The notes under the pieces are model-generated. The model had not been told where the DNA came from. It saw nothing but the letters and a program-made list of their open reading frames with translations, and ran no database searches. Position numbers and translations under genes: made by a program. Shown here one piece after another: positions 57,363 to 64,000 of a stretch of DNA of 64,000 nt. The first letter of the stretch is position 1, and each line of letters opens with the position of its first letter. The stretch is from Prescottella subtropica (GTDB lineage Bacteria > Actinomycetota > Actinomycetes > Mycobacteriales > Mycobacteriaceae), in contig NZ_SKCH01000011.1 of NCBI RefSeq assembly GCF_005434945.1, positions 48,723 through 112,722 on the forward strand. The letters are read 5' to 3'.

Positions 57363-57944
57363 ATGTCTGACGAGAATCGTCTCGTAGCGTCCGTCCGCAC
57401 CGAGTTCGGCAAGGGTGCCGCCCGTCGCGCCCGCCGTGACGGTCAGGTTCCCGCCGTGCTGTACGGCCACGGCACCGACCCGCAGCACCTGAACCTCCCG
57501 TCCCGCGATTTCGCGGCGATCCTGCGTGCGAACGGCACCAACGCCGTCATCACCCTGGACATCGACGGCACGGAGCAGCTGGCACTGACCAAGTCGGTCG
57601 TCGTCCACCCGATCCGCCGCCACATCGAGCACTCCGACCTGCTCATCGTCAAGAAGGGCGAGAAGGTCGCGGTCGAGGTTCCGATCATCGTCACCGGTAT
57701 CGCTGCTCCGGGCGCGCTGGTCACCGAAGGTGCCACCACGATCAAGCTCGAGGTCGAGGCCCTGCACATCCCCGAGTCCGTCGAGATCTCGGTCGAGGGC
57801 GCCGAGGTCGGCACCCAGTTCCTGGCCGGCGCCGTCGCGCTGCCCCAGGGTGCGACCCTGGCCGACGACGCCGAGCTGCTGCTCGTGAACGTCGTCGCCG
57901 CTCAGGCTGCCGAGCCGGCCGGCGAGGCCGAGGCCGAGGCCTGA
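57363..57944 (+). CDS. rplY: 50S ribosomal protein L25/general stress protein Ctc
   Basis: 5S rRNA-binding protein of the CTC/TL5 type, 193 residues. It has the N-terminal L25 domain ([36 protein letters not shown]) and a C-terminal TL5-like beta domain with an acidic Ala/Glu tail. TAGGAG lies about 9 bases before the ATG at 57363. The longer reading upstream belongs to the leader. A strong hairpin separates it from pth. Confidence 0.95.
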   Translation: MSDENRLVASVRTEFGKGAARRARRDGQVPAVLYGHGTDPQHLNLPSRDFAAILRANGTNAVITLDIDGTEQLALTKSVVVHPIRRHIEHSDLLIVKKGEKVAVEVPIIVTGIAAPGALVTEGATTIKLEVEALHIPESVEISVEGAEVGTQFLAGAVALPQGATLADDAELLLVNVVAAQAAEPAGEAEAEA

Positions 57945-57966
57945 GTCGTCTCGCACTGACGCGAAC

Positions 57967-58004
57967 AGCGGCGCGCCGACCCCGTCCGGGTTCGGCGCGC
58001 CGCT
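57967..58004 (+). terminator. Hairpin terminator between rplY and pth
   Basis: AGCGGCGCGCCGA (57967-57979) and TCGGCGCGCCGCT (57992-58004) form a perfect 13-base stem with a 12-base loop, 22 bases after the rplY stop. No T-tract is present. Confidence 0.7.
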
Positions 58005-58040
58005 CTCGTATGCACGACCCTTGGAAGGAACACACGAGCT

Positions 58041-58619
58041 GTGAGTGACGAGACCGGAACCGCCATCGTCGTCGGACTGGGCAACCCGGGACCCCAGTAC
58101 GAGAAGACCCGGCACAACATCGGTTTCATGGTCGCCGACGTCCTCGCCGGACGCGTAGCGGGCAAGTTCAGCGCCCACAAGCGCAGCGGCGCCGACATCG
58201 TGCAGACCCGGATCGCCGGCCGGCAGGTGATCCTCGCCAAGCCACGCTCCTACATGAACCTCTCCGGTGGTGCCGTCGCCGGACTCGCCCGCTTCTTCTC
58301 CGTGGCGCCCGACAACATCGTCGTCGTCCACGACGAACTCGACCTCGACTTCGGCACCGTCCGGCTGAAACAGGGCGGCGGTGAAGGCGGCCACAACGGT
58401 CTGCGTTCCATCTCGAAGTCGTTGACCACCAAGGACTATCTGCGCACCCGTGTCGGCATCGGCCGGCCCCCCGGCCGCCAGGACCCCGCCGACTACGTCC
58501 TCAAACCGTTCGGCACCGTCGAACGCAAGGAACTCGACCTCGTCTGCGAGGAAGCCGCCGACGCCGTCGAACTCGTCCTGCAGCTGGGGCTGGAAGCGGC
58601 ACAGAATCGGCTGCACTGA
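58041..58619 (+). CDS. pth: Peptidyl-tRNA hydrolase
   Basis: Pth frees tRNA from stalled peptidyl-tRNA. The 192-residue protein has [20 protein letters not shown] with the catalytic histidine, [24 protein letters not shown] and [12 protein letters not shown]. The GTG at 58041 is the natural start, preceded by TTGGAAGGA. It converges on the hsdR gene. Confidence 0.96.
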   Translation: MSDETGTAIVVGLGNPGPQYEKTRHNIGFMVADVLAGRVAGKFSAHKRSGADIVQTRIAGRQVILAKPRSYMNLSGGAVAGLARFFSVAPDNIVVVHDELDLDFGTVRLKQGGGEGGHNGLRSISKSLTTKDYLRTRVGIGRPPGRQDPADYVLKPFGTVERKELDLVCEEAADAVELVLQLGLEAAQNRLH

Positions 58620-58637
58620 GCGCCGACCCTCCCCCGC

Positions 58638-61600
58638 TCACGCCGCGAAGACCGGGGCGATGACCTCCATCTGTTCGATGACGAGTTTGATGGCCGCGGG
58701 CTGCCGGTCCGGCGGGTAGCCGTGCCGGGTGAGCAGTCGTTTGATCTGTGACCGCAGCCGCGCCTTGACGTCCTCGCGGACGGTCCAGTCGGTGGAGGCG
58801 TCCCGGCGCATCACCGCGACGAGGTCGCGGGCGATGTCGGCGAGCTTGCCCTCCCCCTGTTCCTCGACAGCCGACTCGTTCTGCGCGACGGCGTCGTAGA
58901 ACGCGAGTTCGTTCTCGTCGAGGGGCGGGCTGAAACGACTGCCCCGATCGGATTCGGCGGCAACTTCTTTCGCCATCTCGACGAGTGCCGCGATCACCTC
59001 GGCGGAGGTGAGCTGGCTGTTGGTGTACTTCACCATGAGCGCCTGCAACCGCTCCGAGAACGCCCGCTGCCGGATCAGGTTGTGTTTCGCGGCGTTGCGG
59101 GATTCGTCGGTGATCAGCTTCCGTAGCGCCTCGATCGCCAGGTTCGGGTTCTTCGCTTCCTGGGTCCGTCGGATGAAATCGACGTTGATGTCCTTCAGGG
59201 ACGGTTTCGGCATGCCGGCCGCGTCGTAGATGTCGAGGACTTCCCCGGATTCGACGGACGCCGCCATCAGCTGGCGCAGCGCCCGCTGCACGTCCTCGGG
59301 GACGGCCTGGCCGCGCGCGTAGCGTTCCTCGGCGTCCCACTTGGCCATGTAGACGCGGACCTCTTCGAAGAACATCGCGGTCGGCGCGAACTCTCGCAGT
59401 CCGTCGTGGCTGCCGCAGATCGCCCACACTCGGGACAGTTGCGACGCGAACTTCCGGTAGCGCGCGGCGAGTGTCTCCTGTCCCTCCTCGACCTGGTTCT
59501 CGGGGTTGCGGGGGTCGCGCAGAAAGTTGACGGTCGCGTTCGCGGCGTCGAAATAGGCTCGCGGACCGGGCTTGCGCAGCTGGGCCCGCCAGTCGAAGCC
59601 GTGCAGGATGTTCTCGAGGATGCGGCCGAGGTTCTTGGCGGCGTCGACGGCGTCACCGATGTCCTTGCCGATCGGTTTCTGCCGCTGATCGGTTTCGGTG
59701 TACTCGGCGAGCGCCTTCGCGAGGTTGTCGGCGACGGGCGCGTACGCGACGAGGAGCCCGTCCTGCTTGCCGCGGAAGGTGCGGTTGACGCGGGCGAGGG
59801 CCTGCATGAGCAGCGCACCCCGCAGCGGCCGGTCGAGGTACATGGTGTGCAGCGGGGGCGCGTCGAACCCGGTGAGCATCATGTCCTTGACGATGACCAG
59901 TTCGAGTTCGTCGTCGATGTCCTTGAGCCGCTTCTTGATCGCGGCGTTCTCGGAGTCGCGGCGCACGTGGTCGACGATGGGGGGCACGTCGGCGGGGCTG
60001 CCGGAGTAGACGACCTTGATGCGGCCGGCGGTCAGGTCGTCGGAATGCCAGTCGGGTCGCAGCGTCACGATCTCGCGGTACAGGTCGGCGCAGATCTCCC
60101 GGGTCGCGCCGACGATCATCGCCTTGCCCGCCGCGGCCGGATTCTCGTCGGAGCCGACGAACGGCCGCATCGCCGCCCGCCGCGCCTCCCAGTGGTCGAC
60201 GAGGTCGGCGGCCAGCTTCCGCAGCCGGGTCGGTGCCCCGTAGACCGCGTTGATGACCGCGACACTCTTCTCGATGCGGTCGCGTTCGGTGTCGTCGAGC
60301 CCGAAGGTCACCTCGTCGGCGGAGGCGTCCACGTCGTCTTCCGACACGTCCTCGGCGAACGACACCTTCACCAGCCGGCTCTCGAAGTAGATCGGGACGG
60401 TGGCCCCGTCCTCGACCGCCCGGGTGAGGTCGTAGACGTCGATGTCGTCGCCGAACACGGCGCGGGTGTCGCGGTCGGTCTCCGAGACGGGGGTGCCGGT
60501 GAAGGCGATCAGCGTCGCGTACGGGAGCGCATCCCGCAGGTGCCGGGCGTACCCGTCGAGGTTGTCGTAGTGGCTGCGGTGCGCCTCGTCGACGATGACG
60601 ACGATGTTGCGTCGTTCGGTGAGCAGCGGATGGCCGGCACCGGACCGGCGTTCGTCGGTGGTGCGCCCGAACTTCTGCAGGGTCGTGAAGTAGATGCCGC
60701 CGGTGGTGCGCCCGGACAGTTCCTGTCGCAGTTCTTCGCGTTTACGGATCTGTTTGGGGCGTTCGGGCAGCAGCCTCGACCGCAGGAACGTCTCGTACAG
60801 CTGCCCGTCGAGTTCGGTGCGGTCGGTGATGACCACGACCGTCGGGTTGGCCAGCTGCGGATGCCGGATCACCTGGTTGGCGTACAGCTCCATCTCCATG
60901 GACTTGCCCGAGCCCTGGGTGTGCCACACGACGCCGGCCTTGCCGCTGGTGCCGACGGCCTGCACCGTCTTGCCGATCGCCTTGGTGACGGCAAAGTACT
61001 GGTGCGGTTTGGCGATCCGCTTGAGCAGGCCGTTCTCGTCGTGGTCGAACGCGGTGTAGTTGCGGAGCAGTTGCAGGAACCGTTCCTGGTTGAACAGCCC
61101 GTACAGTGCGGTGCCCAACGGGGTTGCGCCGTCCGGGTTCTCGGTGGTCACGGGCACGCCGTAGTCGTCGACGTTCCACGGCGAGAAATGGTTGAACGGT
61201 GTGAACGGGGTCCCGTAGCGGGCGGTGATGCCGTCGGAGATGACGGTGAAGACGGCGAACCGGAACGCGAGCGGAAATTCCCGCACGTAGGTGCGCAGCT
61301 GTGCGTGCGCCTGCACGAGTCCGGCGTGTTCGGCACCGGCCTTCTTGAGTTCGACGACGGAGACCGGCATCCCGTTCATGTAGAGCACGAGGTCGAATCG
61401 GCGGCGGTGGTCGCCCTTGACGATCGTCACCTGATCGACGGCGAGCCAATCGTTCTCGTCCGGATCCGGGGACAGCAGCCGGATGGTGGGGGTGATCTCC
61501 CGGCCGGCGTCGTCAATGTACGACACCGAGCGCATCCCGTCGGTGAGGTAGCCGTGGATCACCTCGTTCTCGGCGATCGCGTCGGTCGAGCGTGCGGTCG

Positions 61601-61832
61601 CGATCTCGGCGACGGCTCGGTCCACGACCGGGTCGGGCAGCGCCGGGTTGAATCGGGCGATCGCCTGCCGCAGTCGCGGCGTGACGAGCAGTTCGTCCCA
61701 CGACGCCCGCTCCCCCGTGCCGGGGGCGATCTCGGTGCCGGACACGTGCCGCCAGCCGAGTTCCCCGAGGTCGTCGAGAGCCATCTGCTCCCAATCGTTC
61801 TCGGTCAGTCCTCGGCTCTCGATCACGACCAT
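58638..61832 (-). CDS. hsdR: Type I restriction enzyme subunit R
   Basis: The 1064-residue protein has an N-terminal PD-(D/E)XK nuclease domain (RRRFDLVLYMNGMPVSVVEL followed by KK), then a superfamily-2 translocase with Walker A HTQGSGKSMEM, DEAH box VDEAHRSHY, FTGTPV and a late QALARVNR, and a helical C-terminal region for binding HsdM. It cleaves DNA only when bound to the M and S subunits. Neither hsdM nor hsdS is in this window: pth lies on one side and unrelated small genes on the other. The ATG at 61832 has GGGAGG just upstream. GTG starts nearby are possible. Confidence 0.93.
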   Translation of the reverse strand: MVVIESRGLTENDWEQMALDDLGELGWRHVSGTEIAPGTGERASWDELLVTPRLRQAIARFNPALPDPVVDRAVAEIATARSTDAIAENEVIHGYLTDGMRSVSYIDDAGREITPTIRLLSPDPDENDWLAVDQVTIVKGDHRRRFDLVLYMNGMPVSVVELKKAGAEHAGLVQAHAQLRTYVREFPLAFRFAVFTVISDGITARYGTPFTPFNHFSPWNVDDYGVPVTTENPDGATPLGTALYGLFNQERFLQLLRNYTAFDHDENGLLKRIAKPHQYFAVTKAIGKTVQAVGTSGKAGVVWHTQGSGKSMEMELYANQVIRHPQLANPTVVVITDRTELDGQLYETFLRSRLLPERPKQIRKREELRQELSGRTTGGIYFTTLQKFGRTTDERRSGAGHPLLTERRNIVVIVDEAHRSHYDNLDGYARHLRDALPYATLIAFTGTPVSETDRDTRAVFGDDIDVYDLTRAVEDGATVPIYFESRLVKVSFAEDVSEDDVDASADEVTFGLDDTERDRIEKSVAVINAVYGAPTRLRKLAADLVDHWEARRAAMRPFVGSDENPAAAGKAMIVGATREICADLYREIVTLRPDWHSDDLTAGRIKVVYSGSPADVPPIVDHVRRDSENAAIKKRLKDIDDELELVIVKDMMLTGFDAPPLHTMYLDRPLRGALLMQALARVNRTFRGKQDGLLVAYAPVADNLAKALAEYTETDQRQKPIGKDIGDAVDAAKNLGRILENILHGFDWRAQLRKPGPRAYFDAANATVNFLRDPRNPENQVEEGQETLAARYRKFASQLSRVWAICGSHDGLREFAPTAMFFEEVRVYMAKWDAEERYARGQAVPEDVQRALRQLMAASVESGEVLDIYDAAGMPKPSLKDINVDFIRRTQEAKNPNLAIEALRKLITDESRNAAKHNLIRQRAFSERLQALMVKYTNSQLTSAEVIAALVEMAKEVAAESDRGSRFSPPLDENELAFYDAVAQNESAVEEQGEGKLADIARDLVAVMRRDASTDWTVREDVKARLRSQIKRLLTRHGYPPDRQPAAIKLVIEQMEVIAPVFAA

Positions 61833-62001
61833 GCCCTCCCTCACACCAACGCAACAGGGCAAACAGTACCGGGCAGACGCAAGCACCTTGATCTGTTCGG
61901 TCAGGCAGCTCGATAACCCTGTTTATCAACGGTTTTGTTGGCTGTTTTCGGCGGGTGTCTTCAGGATGTGGTCACCACTTCGACGAACCAGGAGCCCGCC
62001 C

Positions 62002-62451
62002 ATGAAATCGACCGGACGCCATCAGTTCTGGCTCGGCATGGGCGCCGGCGCGGCAGCCACCGGCGCCGTCGTCGCCATCGGTGTCGGCGTGGTCGTCGCG
62101 GTCGACGCCGCGAGCACCCCGAAGATGTTCGAGATCACCGGCACGTTCGACATCACCGGCAGCACCACGACCCTCGGCCTGCCGACCGGGTTCGCGTGTG
62201 CCGGCGCCAAGGGCTACGACGACCTGTCCCCGGCGGCCGCGGTGACGGTGTCGGACGAGTCGAAGACGCTGCTCTCCAAAGGTCGTATGACCGGCAGCAC
62301 CCGCAGCGGCCGCACCTGCACGTTCGATTTCACGATCACCGACGTCCCCCGCGGCCACAAGTTCTACGAGGTCGAGATCGCCCACCGCGGCGGCCTGTCG
62401 TACACCGAATCCGAAGCCGAGCAAGGTCTGTCGCTGTCCATCGGCAGCTGA
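62002..62451 (+). CDS. Membrane-anchored or secreted protein of unknown function
   Basis: The 149-residue protein has a basic start and one long hydrophobic segment (about residues 11-38, rich in Ala, Gly and Val), then a beta-rich extracytoplasmic domain with two cysteines (GFACAGAKG and RTCTFDF) likely to be paired. AGGAG lies 9 bases before the ATG. It resembles MmpS-like or small envelope proteins only in layout. It is followed by the DUF4352 gene, with which it may be co-transcribed. Confidence 0.75.
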   Translation: MKSTGRHQFWLGMGAGAAATGAVVAIGVGVVVAVDAASTPKMFEITGTFDITGSTTTLGLPTGFACAGAKGYDDLSPAAAVTVSDESKTLLSKGRMTGSTRSGRTCTFDFTITDVPRGHKFYEVEIAHRGGLSYTESEAEQGLSLSIGS

Positions 62452-62487
62452 TCGCTCCCGGCTCCTTCCATCCGAAAGGTTTCCGCC

Positions 62488-63131
62488 ATGACCACCCCTC
62501 AGCAGCCCTACCCGAGCCAGCCCGTTCCGCCGGCCCAGCCTCCGAAGAAGAAGTCGAAGAAGTGGCCGTGGATCGTCGGCGCGCTCGCCGCCGTCATCGT
62601 GATCGCCGCCGTCTCCGGTGGCGGGGAGAAGGACACGGACACCACCCCCTCGGCGGGGGCCCCGCTGCAGCCGGTGCCCCCGCTGCAGCCGGTGCCCCTG
62701 TGGCCGCAGCGGCTCCGGCACCGAAGGCGGCTGCTCCGGGTGTGGGAACCCCGGTGCGGGACGGCAAGTTCGAGTTCGTCGTCACCGACGTCGAATCCGG
62801 GCTCGCCTCCGTCGGCGACAATCCGTTTCTCGAGAAGAAGGCTCAGGGCCAGTTCGTGGTCGTCACCATGACGGTGCAGAACACGTCGGACAAGCCGAAG
62901 GGCCTGAGCGCCGGCAACCAGAACCTGTTCGACGCCGAGGGCCGCAAGTTCACGCCCGACACGATGGCCGCGATCGCCCTCGACTCCGACGTCGCCGTGT
63001 GGGACGACATCAACCCTGGCAACAAGGTCACCATGAAGGTCGTCTACGACATGCCCGCCGACGCCGTTCCCGCCGAGATCGAACTGCACGACTCGGTGTT
63101 CTCCGGCGGCGTCACCGTCGCCCTGCAGTGA
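62488..63131 (+). pseudogene. DUF4352 lipoprotein-like/anchored protein, frameshifted
   Basis: The reading frame opens at 62488 with a Pro/Gln-rich start, a KKKSKKWPW patch and a transmembrane helix (about residues 27-43). It then shifts at about 62660-62663, where a tandem repeat has four C bases instead of the five seen in the next unit. The DUF4352 domain ([40 protein letters not shown]) continues in another frame to 63131. One added C would restore a protein of about 215 residues. Either the gene is mutated or the sequence has a homopolymer error. Confidence 0.75.
62655..62698. repeat. 18-base tandem repeat in the DUF4352 gene
   Basis: Units of GGTGCCCCCGCTGCAGCC encode a Gly-Ala-Pro-Ala-Ala-Ala linker. 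The first visible unit has lost one C (62660-62663) relative to the second (62677-62681). Slippage at such C-runs is a common mechanism. Confidence 0.75.
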
Positions 63132-63265
63132 CGGACCGCCCCGACGTCCGCGAGCGCTGGGGAGTGCACGCGGACGCCGGGGTGTTTTCGGTGGTGCCGG
63201 CGACGGGGCCACCACGATCGTTCCGGGGAGTCCGGATCGAACGACACCATGAACGGGGAGGTTTC

Positions 63266-63607
63266 ATGTTGACAGCACCGAACACCGATCGGATCCCGCA
63301 TCCGCGTAATGCGCTCGGAGTGCTTGCCGTGGTGGAGGACTGGCAGCGGGCGGCGATCGTCTGGGTGTACACCGACGAAGCGCGTGGCGGTATGACCGTC
63401 CGGCAGTTCGCGGATCTCGGTATCAAGGGACTGTCCAGGCGGTTCGTCGTGAAGTATCGCGATGCGTGGCAGGAAGCGATCGACCGGGGTCTTGCGGCAC
63501 CGTTGTCGATCGGAGATCGTATCCCCGAGGTGGCACTGGAGTGGAGGCACACGGGCAACGCCCACATGCACGACTGCACGTGCGGTTGCAGTTCCCGCGC
63601 CGCATAG
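63266..63607 (+). CDS. Small protein with Cys/His-rich C-terminal tail, unknown function
   Basis: The 113-residue protein has GGGGAGG about 5 bases before the ATG. A predicted helical part (VLAVVEDWQRAAIVWVYTDE, TVRQFADLGIKGLSRRFVVKY) could include a helix-turn-helix, and the end carries HMHDCTCGCSS, which may bind metal. No family is recognised. It lies 134 bases after the DUF4352 gene. Confidence 0.6.
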   Translation: MLTAPNTDRIPHPRNALGVLAVVEDWQRAAIVWVYTDEARGGMTVRQFADLGIKGLSRRFVVKYRDAWQEAIDRGLAAPLSIGDRIPEVALEWRHTGNAHMHDCTCGCSSRAA

Positions 63608-63621
63608 CACCGAGAGGTCCG

Positions 63622-64000
63622 TCAGAACGGTGGCTCGTCGTCGAGGAAGTCGACGACGAGCACCGTTTCCTGCCGTTCGCGGGTGTGTCGCGGTGAGTGG
63701 CCGCGGCGGCGACGCTGGTGGTAGTCGGCGCGTTGTCGTGGGGTGGTGAGCAGGTCGATCAGGTAGTCGAGTTCTAGTTCGGCGGGGGACGGCCGCAGTG
63801 TCGTGAGGGTGCGGGGGTCGGTGAGCCGGGCCCGCATCTGTTCGGGGACACCGGCATACAGGTCGTCGGTATGGAACGGGCCGTCCGGATGTGTGGTGGT
63901 GGTGTGGCCGGCCGGGTCGGTCCAGTCGAGTCGGCCACCGGCGGTGTGGGTGACGGTCCAGTAGCCGATGGTTTTGAGACGGTGATGTTTCCGGCACAGG
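63622..64000 (-). CDS. HNH/DUF222-type endonuclease, C-terminal part only
   Basis: The gene enters from the right edge. The visible 125 or so C-terminal residues begin with LCRKHHRLKTIGYWTV, the C-terminal half of an HNH nuclease motif, followed by GGRLDWTDPAGHTTTTHP and an Arg/His-rich tail ending DFLDDEPPF. This matches the actinobacterial DUF222-HNH family (13E12-repeat type). The N-terminal DUF222 region lies outside the window. Confidence 0.85.
   Translation of the reverse strand, partial: LCRKHHRLKTIGYWTVTHTAGGRLDWTDPAGHTTTTHPDGPFHTDDLYAGVPEQMRARLTDPRTLTTLRPSPAELELDYLIDLLTTPRQRADYHQRRRRGHSPRHTRERQETVLVVDFLDDEPPF

Noticed and set aside
62488..62871. A separate 127-residue protein from the first frame of the DUF4352 gene
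   Set aside because: After the C-tract the frame turns into Arg/Ser-rich sequence, while the other frame encodes the conserved domain. It is one frameshifted gene.

Overview
The window is about 64 kb of high-GC actinobacterial chromosome, most likely Rhodococcus or a close relative in the Nocardiaceae. Supporting signs are mycothiol metabolism (mca), a complete ergothioneine set (egtA-E), an Lsr2-type DNA-binding domain, frequent GTG starts and the gene order. From memory, two stretches follow the Mycobacterium tuberculosis order: 1-17.1 kb resembles the Rv1084-to-Rv1072 region (DUF255 protein, small membrane protein, mca, DUF4307, greA, metB, cbs, thiolase, Bax-inhibitor-like protein), and 20-58.6 kb resembles the Rv1026-to-Rv1014c region (ppx, DUF501, divIC, eno, lytic transglycosylase, mazG, mfd, TetR, glmU, prs, rplY, pth). 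Several blocks interrupt this backbone and hold most of the interest.

Layout. 1-3.5 kb: thiol and transcription-elongation genes. 3.6-10.4 kb: an inserted block with two SEC-C zinc-motif paralogues, an ERCC4 nuclease fused to an Lsr2-like DNA-binding domain, and a secreted SLT/NlpC-P60 wall enzyme; the last three form one operon. 10.5-13.7 kb: transsulfuration genes metB and cbs with a lipoprotein between them. 14-17.1 kb: thiolase, a DUF559 nuclease-like gene bracketed by two 57-bp palindromes differing at one base, and a Bax-inhibitor-1 protein. 17.3-20 kb: small acidic protein, rRNA-methyltransferase-like enzyme, lipase-like hydrolase and a tRNA-Leu. 20-24.4 kb: the tightly overlapping eno-divIC-DUF501-ppx operon and a lytic transglycosylase. 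24.5-27.9 kb: efeUOB ferrous-iron uptake behind an IdeR-like box. 28-38.1 kb: a surface-glycan or glycolipid locus (secreted GH16 glycanase, acyltransferase, four glycosyltransferases, a polymerase-like membrane protein and a flippase), with an AT-rich palindrome motif upstream of two glycosyltransferase genes. 38.3-42.6 kb: mazG and mfd. 42.7-45.3 kb: an acyl-CoA-dehydrogenase-like gene next to a butyrolactone-receptor-like TetR, then a second TetR. 45.5-50.1 kb: tRNA-Gln, glmU, prs, a 5'-truncated DUF2461 gene, a zinc-ribbon/coiled-coil protein and a GNAT enzyme. 50.1-55.6 kb: egtDCBA and the divergent egtE. 55.7-58.6 kb: a flavoprotein, rplY and pth. 58.6-64 kb: a solitary HsdR, secreted or anchored small proteins, a frameshifted DUF4352 gene and the end of an HNH/DUF222 endonuclease.

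How the genes work together. Redox and sulfur themes recur: Mca, MetB/Cbs, ergothioneine synthesis and EfeB. Cell-envelope functions are the second theme: NlpC/P60, lytic transglycosylase, GlmU, DivIC and the glycan locus. DNA-directed functions are spread through accessory spots: ERCC4-Lsr2, DUF559, HsdR, HNH and Mfd. Long inverted repeats without a U-tract sit at the 3' ends of many genes and appear to serve as terminators; some look like dispersed elements. No gap longer than 300 bases lacks a gene, and no CRISPR array, insertion sequence or prophage was seen.
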